Shown: in pieces, positions 32,613 through 45,200 of the stretch
Numbering within the stretch: position 1 is the first letter of the stretch
Layout: every line of letters begins with the position of its first letter
DNA from: Cordylochernes scorpioides
Taxonomy: Eukaryota; Arthropoda; Arachnida; Pseudoscorpiones; Chernetidae
Direction of reading: 5' to 3'
Length of the DNA stretch: 64,000 nt
NCBI GenBank assembly: GCA_030710605.1
Contig: CP092876.1
Coordinates: 91,326,890-91,390,889, forward strand
Translations under genes and position numbers: made by a program
Notes under the pieces: generated by a model
What the model was told of the DNA's origin: nothing
The model's input: the letters and a program-made list of their open reading frames with translations, nothing else
The model's database searches: none

Positions 32613-33291
32613 GTAATTAATCCTATACTAGAATGGCAGAGATGGTTGAGAGTTGGAGACTACGATAATAAAATGAAAAGAAACTTATTTACAGAAATCT
32701 ATGGCATTGTTTATTTTTGTCCAGGAGATATTCAAACCAATTCATATACTATATATAAATCATTAACATTATTTATTGGTTCTGATGTTAAAGTACAGAC
32801 TATTCCACGCTGACTAGGCCCAACTACACCTAGAGCGTACCTTGTTGGATTTTTAAATTCAATGAAAGTAAACACGGTAAATATTTCGCTGATATTCTTA
32901 ATTAATGAAAAATGAAAGTTTTAGAAGATAATTTGTTGGTTGGAAGTTGGTTTGGAAAAAATATAATCCTCTGAGGAGAGAGGCAGTGAGACTCTGAAAC
33001 GTCAGTAAATAAATAAATAATTGGTTGATGCGGCTATAAATATGAACGATTAGTTTATATTTATTCCAATAGATGGCGTAACCTATTAGCAATATCAGTT
33101 ACCCGATCTGTATTATTATTTTTTTAACCGCCTGATTATATAACAATTCCGCACTTTTGTACTAATCCAATTTAGCTGTTTTTACACTTGGAGAAATTAC
33201 TATTTCAATGAAATGTAGAGGCCTGTTTTTATAACATTTGAGAGATATGGCTTCAAAAAAAAAAAACTAATTTCAATTACTTGTGGAAGAG
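32613..33291. other. 3' flank of ILP-C
   Basis: Shared unit flank. The open frame 32583-32813 crosses the mariner boundary and is broken in A and D. Contains a CTGAGGA..GAAACGTC module at about 32970-33004. Confidence 0.5.
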
Positions 33292-33297
33292 TTTATT
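33292..33297 (-). terminator. AATAAA polyadenylation signal, ILP-C
   Basis: tttatt on plus, 48 nt past the stop, as in the sister loci. Confidence 0.6.
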
Positions 33298-33344
33298 AAG
33301 AAGGCAATAAATAGTGACCCAAGAAGATATTGTTTAATTCAGCC

Positions 33345-36300
33345 CTATTCAGGCTTGCAGTAGTAGACTCTGATGTGGTTATAGCTGCAGGGAGAGCGAC
33401 AGCATTCTTCAACAATGCCTCGTTTGATCGCTGACATCATATTGTTTGCCCTCTTGTTGTCCAGGAACATTTCTGGCTCTGATGCGGCGAGAGAGTCTGG
33501 AACACGCACAACAGGGTTATCTATAATCGTATAAGAATACATAGTGAAATGGAACACCAGGCTGGTTATAATTTAATATAAATATCGAATTTATAAATTT
33601 AATTGGCATCAATCGATAATTTTTTTGTACAAATAAATTTACTAGAAATGTGTTTCTTTTAAATATCATCATATATTTCATCTACAGCCCTTTCTTAAAA
33701 AAAACATCAAATAATATATCTATAGACAGGTCTGTAAATATAATATTTGATGTTATTTAAAAGTAACCTATTGGCAGTAAATATATTTGTAATAAAAATA
33801 AATATAGAATGTTGTATAAAAAAGGCGGATTTGAAGAATGAAGGTTTCTTTTACACATAATTCAAACTTTTACTATCTTTGCTGTGATGAGAAAATATTG
33901 GTGAACCCTTACAATAGTTACGCCAATTTTATCAACTAGACCGCTCCGTAGAGCTCTAATACTGTATTGGATCATTCTGCTTATATATTATATTATCCAG
34001 GGTGGAATCTTAGAATGGGTTTTAAGTAAACAATGGACATAAGCTTTGAGCGCAGTAGATTTATATATAAATTTAAGCATCGAGCAATGTTCTTCCGCAA
34101 ACAATAGGGACGAGGCCAGTTAGGCAAAATTAATAATAACCCGATAACAGGTCATCTATTCACAACAAATTGAGGTATTAAAGAATGAATGTTTCTTTAA
34201 CAATGGAATAAATTCCTAGAGGAGAGTGACAGCGAGTCACTGAAACGTCGGGAACAAAATATAAATAAGTGGTTGATGTAGCTTTATATCAAAACTTTGT
34301 ATTTTCGACAAATACCTTTTTGGTAAATACTTTAGCTTATAACGAATTAGGATGCTAAAAGAATTTCAATAAGTTTAATTAGGACGTTATTCTTTATGTG
34401 GAGATGAATCAATTCAATCACATTCCGGAGGTAGAAATGGAGACAGAACCCCAACGCACATATAGAGTATATATTCATATGCAGAATAGATTCAAAATTA
34501 GCGCATTTATATTAAATTAAAAATGAGGAGATATTTAATGCGCTATTAATTTCATTCAAATAGAGATTAGCTTTAGACATACCTTCCTACTTCTACTCAA
34601 AAGTACAAGGCTAGATCAGATTTGTTTAGGTATTAGAGAGAGGGATTGCGATATTGGAACAACTTTATTACATATTTATTAATATAAGGTTTTATATGAA
34701 GTTAAAAATAAAATAAATGTATATATATGAATAAATGAGATTTACGGAGGGTGTTTCCTTTCAAATGAAACGATTTTCGAGCGCTCGCGTTTTGCACGTG
34801 CAGGCATGCTGCACACGACACTGGTTCCAATAGATCTAGAATCTTCTGGAGAATTCATTTTCATCAGGTATCATGATTTTTGCAACATGGGGGGAGAGAG
34901 ACTAACGCTCCAAGTCGAACAAACAATTCGGACCCTTTCCAAAGAAGGAAACAGTTATAGCGTCATAGTGAAAAAGCTAAAAGCAGAAGGACTAGATGTT
35001 GGCAAAGCTACAATATGTAGGGTAGTAAATGGCATCGGAAAGAAAAGGGAAGCTGAATCCAATGGGCAAAAATTTCAAGTCGATCGACCACGTCCGGTGC
35101 GGACCCCCGCCACGGTTTCCAAGGTAAAGCGGCTAGCAACTACTGAAAATCCACCATCTCAGCGCCAACTTTCCAGAATGTGTGGAACATCGCTAAAAGC
35201 GATAAATAACATCATTCACAAAGATTTGGAACTGGATACCCGACGAAAAGGGAAGGTTCACAAGCTCACCCCTTTCCACATGAAAAACCGTGCAACGAAT
35301 GTCCGGAAGCTCTACGAGGAACACCTGGCCGGTTCCAGATCGGAATATACTGCAACATTGGACGAAGCATGGATGTATGTGACGTATTGCAATGGAATCC
35401 GGAAGATCTGTTACATCAAAAGAGGCAATCAGGTCCCGGATAATTGGGTTCACCAATGCTCCGAAACTTTCCCTAAAGGTTTCATGGTTGTCGGGGTAAT
35501 GACTGGCCGTGGAGTCCTTCCGCTCATAAAGGTTCCATCGAAGGTGAAGGTGAACTCAGAATTCTATATAGAATGCGTTCTGAAACCTGTCATCGAACAA
35601 CTGAAGGACCTTTACCCAGGGGAAATGGACAAAGTGTTCCTTCATCACGACAAAGCCTCTTCCCATACCTCCAACAAAACCCAACAGTTCCTACAAGAAA
35701 TGAAGGACACCCTAGGCCTAAATTTTATCAGGAACTCGGACATTCCAGTGAAGTCTCCCGACGCCAGCCCACTGGATTTTTACGGGTTCGGTATGTTGAA
35801 ACAACGGCTCTTCAACCGACGTCCCAAAACTGAGGCCGGACTTTGGAAAGCCGCACAAGAGGAGTGGTCGAATGTTTCGCTCTCCAAAGTCAAGGAAGTG
35901 TTCGCAGCTTGGAAAGTCCGATGCAGGGAGATAGCCAAGAAGAAGGGGAAGCACATAGAACACATGAAAAAAATTCACGTTCGAAAAATAAAGTTCTAAC
36001 GGACGTTTGAAATCGTTTCATTTGAAAGGAAACACCCTCTGTATAAGGATAAATAGATGAAGAGAGTGTAGAATTCATTTGATATTTTTGTTAAAAGAAA
36101 CTCATCTTCAGAATGATGTTGCATTATTATAATTTTAACCCAGTAGATTAAAATTAAGCATGTTGTTATGAAATTTATCAAGTCAGTGATGATAAATTTT
36201 AACGGCAAACGAGGTCATTTCTTATTTGAATGAAAAGAAACTCAACTCCATTAATATTTTGGTATTATTTTAATTTTTATTTAAATTAATTATAGATATC

Positions 36301-38688
36301 TATTTAATTTAAATATATATTCCAGAGAATTTCAAAAAGAATCATATAGCTCAGAATTCTCGAAATAATTGGTAATCTATATAGATGTCAGATAATAAAT
36401 AAAGCCAACGAGGCTCTGGAACACTCGTAAGTGCGGAATTCGAATTGCTTTCTAAAAGTGTGAACATAGGGTGTACTTACAGTAAGAGCAAAAGCTAACT
36501 ACACACCATGATTATCATGGCCACGTTTACTTAGTATATATACCAACCTCCATGAAATATATATAGTAAAATATAGTATAAATATTTATATAATATCAAA
36601 AAGGCATATCCTGACCTGGGTCACATGAACTTATAGATTTTAGAGAGCCATCTAGTGGATCAGATTTCAACTAAACGCTCATTTAGCAGGTTCCCTGAAA
36701 TTTCGTTAACCTATTTTCTTGATAATTCAAAATAAGCCAACCACGAATCCATTTTGGGTTGTTTGGACCCTCGTTAGCGTGGCTTATATAAAGTAGAAAT
36801 ATTCGCTCTAAAAGACAAAACCGTGTTGCAGAGCCAAATGGTCAATTTCTTCCAGGACTCTGTGTACTGACCTGGAAAAAGGGCTCTTTTGGTTGGCTCG
36901 TAGACACCATTTGGGCAAACTATTGAAACAGCTTCAGCGAGATAATGGCCACATAGATTCTGTCTGCGCTTCTGGAGGGAGATGGCGCCGCAGAGAGTGA
37001 TGGTCAATACCAGAATCACCAACACCTGTCAACACACGGAAATCCAGACTTAAATAGTACCAGAAACCCAAAGACTCATCTTGAAGCAATCAAACCATGA
37101 AGAACCCTAAACGTTTTTTTTTCTCTTTTAAAATCTCATAAAGGCATTTCTGGATAATTTTTATAAAAAACATCTGAACGGTTTCTTACGGGATTAGAAG
37201 AATTCCCAGTCATATATCATGGAGGGTATGAACGAACATAAAAAAAATAGATGATTCTTTATATGTTTTAAATTTTATGAACCTATGCTACACATTAATG
37301 CAATGAATGAACATGTAGTTAAAAATAAACATAGAACACTCTTTTCTAGTGAACAATTCTACAAGTACGTATTTTACAGCACTTACACAAAACCCTATAC
37401 TGCGATAAATCAATGTAAAACAACTTTTTAGCTCACAAGATAAACATAGACCTTTCTTCTTCCAATGAACAATAATTTTCTGCTTCTAAAAATAAACCTA
37501 AATCATGATAATTTAATGAATTTTTAAACGTAGCTTACAAAATTGATATTTACAATTATTGATATCACTTTGGCTTTTACACGAGTAAACTGTACCAGGC
37601 TAAAGACACAAATAAAGCTACTTAGATTGCAAAAAAGTGACACTATTCCAATAAGAATAATGCTAGGTTGGCACTCACAATATATATCTACAACACGGTA
37701 GTGTAAGAAAGTATACAGCTTACAAAATAAACATAGACTGCCTACTCTTATCCAATGAACACAATACTATTCATCGCTTACACAGTAAACCTAGTACACG
37801 CTAATACAATGAATAAAACATAGAGCTTACAAATATAACATAGTCTGGCCCATCTATTCCAATGAACACAATACTACTTTATCGCTCACGCAATAAATTT
37901 ATACCACGTTACTACCTTCAATGAAACAACTCATCTTATAAAAAAAGAACGGTCAATCTATTCCAATGAACAATTCTACTTTCGCATTTACACAATAAAC
38001 TTTACTTTGCTAATAAAATGAATAAAACAACTTAGATTACAAAATGAACAAAGAACGGCAATCTATTCCAATGAACTATACTACTTTAGCGCTTGCACAA
38101 TAAAATTATACCATGCTAATACGAAGAAAAAAACCAAATTATCTTACAAAAATGAACATAGAATGACCAATATACTTCAATGAACAATTCTACTTTAGCA
38201 CTAACACAATAAATTTCAAGAGAGATCAATAAACTATAAAAATGAAGAACAAAGAATTACTATCTTCCAAACTGACATTAATTCACTCGGCTCCCATGTT
38301 GATTAGAAGTTGAACTGTTATCCCACTTACAAGGCCATCAATGGCTTATATTAATTCCTAAGCAACTACACATAGAGATATTTAAAACAAATTTGTATAT
38401 TTAGCACCTTCGTGAGATGCTACACAATAATGGTAATGCCAGAAATATAACTTAAAGGTGAATAGCCTTCTTCTGATAAAAGAAAAAGAATCAAGTTTCT
38501 GATAGGAAGCCACAAACTAATATTAAAACAGAAATTACAAATGATAATAATGATAAGAATATATACATTTTTGAGATTATTATTAACTGAGAATAAAAAA
38601 ATTACCACAATAAACAGTAGTTTCAAATTTAAACATAAATTAAAATGTAACACAATGGAGATAATTGACTTACCCTGAAACAGGCCAT
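33345..38688 (-). CDS. ilp: Insulin-like peptide precursor, copy C (3 exons)
   Basis: Secreted insulin-family precursor of 114 residues. Exons on minus: 38674-38688 (MACFR, donor gtaagt), 36872-37025 (phase 0 in, phase 1 out, donor gtcagt) and 33345-33520 (acceptor tatag). The B chain QNLCGHYLAEAVSIVC and the A chain GIVEECCRSPC are the most common versions in the array. The connecting peptide has KR at 79-80 and 89-90. Intron 2 (33521-36871) contains an apparently intact DD41D mariner. Intron 1 (37026-38673) holds the shared minisatellite. There are no stops or frameshifts in coding sequence. It is tail to tail with B (about 8.4 kb apart) and head to head with D (about 3.5 kb between TATA boxes). 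Confidence 0.88.
34745..36041 (+). mobile_element. Mariner-superfamily transposon (DD41D) in intron 2 of ILP-C
   Basis: 1297 bp, flanked by TA (34743-34744, 36042-36043). The inverted ends are about 32 bp, CGGAGGGTGTTTCCTTTCAA and CAGAGGGTGTTTCCTTTCAA, with one mismatch in the first 32. Locus A has the exact empty site atgagatttataaggataaa at about 6915. With matched ends and an uninterrupted transposase it is the youngest-looking element in the window. Confidence 0.95.
34806..35999 (+). CDS. Mariner-superfamily transposase, DD41D type, apparently intact
   Basis: A 397-codon frame that cuts and pastes the surrounding element at TA sites. Residues about 30-150 form two helix-turn-helix units for end binding (TIRTLSKEGNSYSVIVKKL, RQLSRMCGTSLKAINNII). 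The catalytic core has Asp186 (TLDEAWMYV), Asp282 (LHHDKASSHT) and Asp324 (PDASPLDFYG), with 41 residues between the second and third: a DD41D triad, not the DD34D of classical mariner. A later Met at codon 28 (MGGERLTLQVEQ) may be the natural start, giving about 370 residues. No stops, frameshifts or missing catalytic residues were found. The codon usage is more GC-rich than the flanks. Confidence 0.93.
   Translation: MLHTTLVPIDLESSGEFIFIRYHDFCNMGGERLTLQVEQTIRTLSKEGNSYSVIVKKLKAEGLDVGKATICRVVNGIGKKREAESNGQKFQVDRPRPVRTPATVSKVKRLATTENPPSQRQLSRMCGTSLKAINNIIHKDLELDTRRKGKVHKLTPFHMKNRATNVRKLYEEHLAGSRSEYTATLDEAWMYVTYCNGIRKICYIKRGNQVPDNWVHQCSETFPKGFMVVGVMTGRGVLPLIKVPSKVKVNSEFYIECVLKPVIEQLKDLYPGEMDKVFLHHDKASSHTSNKTQQFLQEMKDTLGLNFIRNSDIPVKSPDASPLDFYGFGMLKQRLFNRRPKTEAGLWKAAQEEWSNVSLSKVKEVFAAWKVRCREIAKKKGKHIEHMKKIHVRKIKF
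36741..36782 (-). ncRNA. Hammerhead-like motif in ILP-C intron 2 (mutated)
   Basis: Minus strand CCACG, CUAACGA, stem II with mismatches, AAAA for GAAA, CGUGG. It is 90 nt after the exon 2 donor and is the most worn of the series. Confidence 0.4.
37265..38245 (-). repeat. Roughly 110-bp minisatellite in ILP-C intron 1
   Basis: About nine degenerate units with the same consensus strings and order as in ILP-A intron 1. Confidence 0.75.
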
Positions 38689-38718
38689 GTCTACTGACAC
38701 GCTAGAAGACGGCGCCAT

Positions 38719-38726
38719 CTTATATA
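38719..38726 (-). promoter_or_regulatory. TATA box of ILP-C (Initiator at 38693-38697)
   Basis: TATATAAG with TCAGT downstream at the same spacing as in A. Predicted TSS 38695, 7 nt before the ATG at 38688. Confidence 0.75.
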
Positions 38727-41690
38727 CCAGTTCTTACCATCGATTCCAGACGACCAGAACAGCTGTACATCAGATTAATGTCAAAGAAGCTTGTAAAAAC
38801 ATGTGAGGGAGATAAATATTTGGATATTAAATTATATAGATATTTTAAGTTAGAGAATCCCTATTTCTTTTAGATTCTACAATAAAAGTGAATTTAATAG
38901 AAGAGGAATTGCCGGTTATCATTTCGAAAAAGGAGTAAAATCAAAAGGCAATGACATTCTTTACTTATATGGTATAATCTTGACAATGCCTCAAACTACT
39001 TGTATGACGTCCTTCAATAGGCTATTACCGAATACAAGAATCTGGAGAAGATATAATATGTATATACATGAAGATATTTACATAATTGACTCCAAATCTA
39101 TTCTACATATGAATATATACTCTATATGTGTGTCTGTGGTTCTTCATCCATTTTGATATTCCGAGAGAAACTTATAATACCCTACGTTCTCGATTGTTCT
39201 CCACCTCAAGAAAAACTCCAATATTCCAACTTTTGGATTTTTCTTGCATCAAGAGTTATTTATCTACTGAGGTATTTTTTCCAAAAATGTATTTGTCAAA
39301 AATACAATAGTTTGATAAATGGCTACCACAACCAATTATTTTTTTCCGAAGTTTCAGTGACTCGCTGTCATTCTCCTCTAGGGATTCATTCCATTGTTTT
39401 ATGTGTAAAAGAAACATTCGTCCTTGAATTATCCTATTTTTACATATAGAGGGCACTTATTCGTCTTATAATTAATTATACCTAACTGGCCTTGTTATTA
39501 ATTTTTTTTGCGGGAGAGCATAGCTCGATGCAAATATTTATATGTAATCCTACTGTCCAAAAAGCTTATGTCCATAGTTTGCTTTAATACCATTTAGAAG
39601 ATTCCTCTCTTCAGTGTAGCATATATAGGCTGAATGATCCAAATATTTTCTTGAAGTGGAGATGAATCGAGGTGGGGTATAATAGGTTCTCACTCAGAAT
39701 ATCGAAATGGACACAGAACCACAAACACACTTATACGCATTTATATTAAATTAAAATGAGACAATTAATGCGCTATTAATTTCATTCAAATAGCGAGGAG
39801 CTTTCGGGATAACTTCCTTCGTCTACCAAAAAGTGTAATGCTATTGATTAGTTAATGCTTTCTAGATTTTTTATATAAAAGAAAGAGATATTATAACCTT
39901 TTTATTACAATGTCCATATAAGGTACTAGCCAAACTAGGCTCTGGCACATTTGGAAGTGCAAATTTGGTGCATTTACAGTAAGAGCAATCGCTTACCTCT
40001 ACCCACCATGAATATCATGGCCTGTACCACGTGTACTAGGAATAAGCAAAAATATATATAAAAGGTTCTATTAGAAAAAGGCATCTCCTTATCGTGCAAC
40101 TGAAAGTTGCTGACTGCCTGCGCGATCTATCGGAATAAATATCAACTATTTTCGTTGATTTTCAATTATTCCAGAATTGGCCAATTTCTCATTCTTGATT
40201 AATCTAGAAAAGCTAACCACGTACGCGTTTTGGGCTGTTGGCCCTCATCAGCGTGGTGCAAGCTGTACCTCAAAAGACCAAAAAAACTAGTCCTTCAGGT
40301 ATCTTGAAAAATCATGAAACGGGTAGTTAAGGCCAGAATTGCGTGAGACAGCGATAAATTGTAAAGGAATACTACAAAGGTGATATTGTACTGGGAGAAG
40401 GTGCATACATTTTGAAAAAGGCATCTCCTTATCGTGCAAGATCATAACATTTAACGCCAAATAATATTAATTCTTATTTGAATGGAAATAAACGCATCTC
40501 CAGTAATCTTTTGTATTATTTTAATTTACTTAAAAATTAATTACAGATATCTATTTAAAGAAAATGTCTATTTCAGAAAATTTCAAAAGAATCGTAGAGC
40601 TCAGAATTTGCGAGAGAATTATCTATATTGCCGTCACTTAATAGGAAAAAAACAAACGGGACTCTGAAACAATTCTAAGTGTAAAAGTCGAATTGTTTTC
40701 TACATGCGTGGACATTAGTGTATATACAGTAAATGATCTAATTACACAACCATGATTATCATGGCCACGTGTGCTTGGATTCTTAAGTGTACATGAAGGC
40801 TTCTCTATCTTGATAAATTAAATTCATTTCAATACCAAATGCTATTATGTTGAACGCAATCATAAATCGACAAGTTCCAATTTATATACATAGTATAGCC
40901 AAGATGCGTTTGCTTAACGATTTCATTGAATCCAAAGAAATGAAATTTGAATTAAATAATTTAAATTTAGAAGAAAATCAAAAATATAATTTAGATGTCC
41001 GAAGCACAATAACGATTTTATTCAATTTAAAATGGGTACTTTAAGGAACAACTTAAATGAAACTTTCAAAAACTTCTTTCCTAACAACATACCGAAATTT
41101 TCAGTTTAAAAAGAATTAAAGCGGTGGAAGAGTCGAGTTGTTTTTGTCGACATGAGGAATAAACTTCAATTTATCTTAACTAGATTATCCTGTTTTTCAA
41201 GACTACAGAGTCGAAAAAAATTAATTGTAACAGATCCAGGTATTTTTATTTCCAGTAAAGAAATCTATATCAAATTTAATACCTTTGTAGATATATTTTC
41301 AATTATATATATGTTATATAAAAGTATTATTTTATTTAAAATTATTATTTCATAGATATAAATACTCTGTTTAAATCGACCGCCAGAGGTCGCGCTTTCT
41401 CTATAAATACTCATTGTTGTTCTTCCCCCGATGGCCGACCCAAAACTTTGTACATTTTGTAAATAATCTTTTGTTTTCTTTGTTCACTCGCCTTAAGCCA
41501 GGCATTACTTTTTACCAAATTATGTTTAGCCTAAAGCTCAATTAAAGCAATTACTGATCAAAACCATTTTTATTATTATTCTTTCAATATTTATAGCCAC
41601 GACTGCACCACCATTACAATAATCCTCAACATGATCAAAAATTCAAGCATCTAATCTCTTTTTTTTCTTTATATATAAGATATATATAGT
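38727..41690. other. Upstream region between ILP-C and ILP-D
   Basis: Equivalent to 9562-13998 beside A, but without the Penelope insertion, the solo LTR or the Helitron block. It includes the CCATGA..ATCATGG block (about 40010 and 40750), a hammerhead-like module, the frameshifted copy of the unknown 13034 frame (40902-41100) and the LTR-like relic (41290-41640). From 41691 the sequence is the D unit. Confidence 0.55.
40217..40256 (-). ncRNA. Hammerhead-like motif upstream of ILP-C
   Basis: Minus strand CCACG, CUGAUGA, a perfect GGGC/GCCC stem II, AAAA (one change from GAAA), the CGCG palindrome expected for a dimeric stem III, UA, CGUGG. Its structure is the best preserved apart from the single core change. 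Confidence 0.5.
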
Positions 41691-42234
41691 AACAAATATA
41701 TTTTAAATAAACTGAAAATTTATTTCATGCACATTGTATATGTTGACAGACACTTCCTTTGTACACAATTCCTTTTCTCGTTTTTATTGTATATATATGG
41801 ATAGACAAATGTAATGGCATACATGTATGACATGCATTTACCTACATAAAAATATTTACAAAATATATTTTCAATTATAAGAATATCTACATGCATATGG
41901 ATATTATTATTCTCTTAATTATTATGTTCAGGTAATAGCCTGTTAATGGACGTCATACGAGTAGTCCGAGGGCGTGCCAAGATTATACCAAATAAAAAAA
42001 TAATGTCGTCGCCGTTAACTTTAACTCATTTGTTAAAATGATATCTGGCAAATTCTCTTCTAGTAAATTCACTTCTATTGTAGAAATCAAAAAGAAACGG
42101 GGATTCTAACAGTTATAATATCTTTATAATTTATTTTCCAAATCTTCATCTCCCTCACATGTTTTGACAAACCTCTAAGACATTAATCTGATGTGCAGCT
42201 GTTCTGGTCGTCTGGAATCGATGCCAAGAACTGG

Positions 42235-42242
42235 TATATAAG
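42235..42242 (+). promoter_or_regulatory. TATA box of ILP-D (Initiator at 42264-42268)
   Basis: TATATAAG, then TCAGT with predicted TSS 42266 and ATG at 42273: again a 7-nt leader. The E-box CAGCTG is at about 42196. Confidence 0.75.
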
Positions 42243-42272
42243 ATGGCCCAGCCTTCTGGCGTTTCAGTAGAC

Positions 42273-45200
42273 ATGGCTTGTTTCAGGGTAAGTCACTTCC
42301 CTTCATCAAGTTATATTTTTAATTATTCAAAGTTGGAAACTCTTGTTCATTGTGGTAGTTTTTTAATTCTCTGTTGAATATAGTTTCAAAACTTTCATAT
42401 ATATTCTTATCATTATGATTATTTGTAATTTCTGATTTAATGTTAGTTCTTGATTTGAAATCAAGTCAATTCTTTCAACAGAAGGTGGCTATACATCTTG
42501 AAGTTATATTTCGGGCATTGCCATAGATGTATGACATCTCAAGGAGGTGCTAAATTTGTTCTAAATATCTCAATGCGTAGTTTTTTAGGAATTAATTTCA
42601 CCCATTAATGGCCTTGAAAGTGGAATAAGAGTGCAACTTCTAATCAATATGGTAGCCGGGTGAATTCAGGTCAGTGTGGAAGTTGGAAATTCTTTGTTCT
42701 TCATTTTCATAGTTGATTGATTACTCTTGAAATTTATTGTGTTAGTGCTAAAGTATAATTGTTCATTAGAGTATATTGGCCATTCTAAGTTTAATTTCGT
42801 AAAATAATTTGTTTTATTAATTGTATTAGCATGGCATAATTTTATTGTGTAAGTGCGAAAGTAAAATTGTTGATTGGAATAGATTGGCCGTTCTTTGTTC
42901 ATTTTGTAACCTAAGTTGTGTTATTCATTATATAAGCGTGTTCTAGGTTTAGTGTGTAAGCGATAAAGTAGTATTGTGTTCATTGGAAGAGAGTAGCTGT
43001 CTATGTTTATCTTGTAAGCTGTTTTATTCATTGCATTAGCTTGTTGTAGATTTATAGTGTGAGTGCGTAAGTTGTATTGTGTTTATTTGAATTGTGTCAA
43101 AGATTTAATTGTAAGCTAAGTAGCTTTTATTATGTTATCAGCCTGGTATAGTTCACATGTGTAAAGGCAAAGAGATATTATTAATTGTAAATGTTAAATT
43201 TGTAAGATAAGTTGTAAAATTAATTGAATTATCGTGATGTAGTTTATTGTACAAAGGCAGATAATTATTGTTCATTGGAATAGAGTGGTCTATGTTTATT
43301 TTGTAAGCCTAAAAGTTGTTTTATTCATTAAATTATCGAAGTATATGTTTATTGTGGAAGCGCTAAAAAATAAGTGCCTGTAGAAATATTCACTAGAAAA
43401 GAAAGTTCTATGTTTTTTTTTTTTTCAACTAAAAAGTTTTTTCGTTGTATTACCATGTGGCATAGGTTCATCAAATTTAAAATATATAAAGAATAATCTT
43501 TTTTTTATATTTGTATGAATCCCTCCATGATATATGACCAGGAATTCTTTTAATCTCATAAGAAACCATTCAGATGTTTTTTTATATAAATATTATCCAA
43601 AAATGCCTATATGGGATTTTAAAAGAGAAAAAAAAGCGTTTAGGGTTCTTCATGGTTTTGATTGTTTCAAGAATGAGTCTTTGGGTCTCTGGTACTATTT
43701 AAATCTGGATCTTCATGTGTTGACAGGTGTTGGTGATTCTGGTATTGACCATCACTCTCTGCGGCGCCATCTCCCTCCAGAAGCGCAGACAGAATCTATG
43801 TGGCCATTATCTCGCTGAAGCTGTTTCAATAGTTTGCCCAAATGGCGTCTACGAGCCGACCAAAAGAGCCCTTTTTCCAGGTCAGTACACCGAGTCCTGG
43901 AAGAAATTGACCATTTGGCTCTGCAACAAGGTTTTTTTCTTTTAGAGCGAAAATTGCTACTTTATATAAGCCACGCTAACGAGGGCTAAACAGCCCGAAA
44001 CGGATTCGTGGTTGGCAAATTTTGAATTATCAAGAAAATAGGTTAACAAAATTTCAGGGAACCTGCTAAATAAGCGTTTATTTAATATCTGATCCACTAG
44101 ATGGCGCTCTAAAATCTATAAGTTCATGTGACCCAGGTCAGGATATGCCTTTTTATCTTAATATAAATATTTATACTATATTTTAATATATATTTCATGG
44201 TGGTGGTATATATACCAAGAAGACGTGGCCATGATAATCATGGTGTGTAGTAAGCGTCTGCTTTTACTGTAAGTACACCATATGTCCACACTTTCAGAAA
44301 GCAATTCGACTTCCGCACTTACAAGTGTTCCAGAGCCTCCTTTGGTTTATTTATTATCTGACTTCTATATAGTTAACCAATTCTCTCGCGAATTCTTTGC
44401 TCTATGATTCTTTTTCAACTACTCTAAAATAGATATTTAAATCAAATAGATATATTTAATTAATTTAAATATGATTAATATAAAAATATATTACTGGAGT
44501 CGAGTTTCTTTTCATTCAAATAAGAAATGATATCGTTTGACGTTAAATATTATCATCTCTGACTTAATAAATTTCATAACAACATACTTGATTTAAATCT
44601 CCAGGATATAAATTATAATGATTCAGCATCGTTCTGTAAATGAGTTTCTTTAAAAAAAAAATATCAAAAGAACTCTACTCTCTCTTTATCTATTTTTCCT
44701 TATAAATCTCATTTATTCATATATATTTATACATTTATTTTATATTTAACCTCATATAAAACCTTATATTAATATATATGTAATAAGGTAGTTCCAATAT
44801 CTCAATCCCTCTCTCTAATACCTAAAAAACTCTGAAAGGCTTTAACTAATAAAAACTTTGTACTTTTGAGTAGAAATAGGAATGTATGCCGAATGCTAAT
44901 CGCTATTTGAATGAAATAATAGCGCATTAAATATCTCCTCATTTTTTATATAAATATAAATGCGCTAATTTTGAATCTATTCTACATATGAATATATACT
45001 CTATATGTGCTTTGAGGATCTGTCTCCATTTCCACCTCCGGAATGAAAATCTATTATGCCCCACCCTCTTGATTCATCTCCACATAAAGAAAAACCTCCT
45101 AATTAAACTTATTGAAATTCATTTAGCATCGATAATTCGTTATCAGCTCAAGTATTTACCAAAAAGGTATTTGTCGAAAATACAAAGTTTTGATATAAAG

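Noticed and set aside
35193-36078. Minus-strand frames of 60-87 codons across the DD41D element
   Set aside because: Antisense shadows of the intact transposase.
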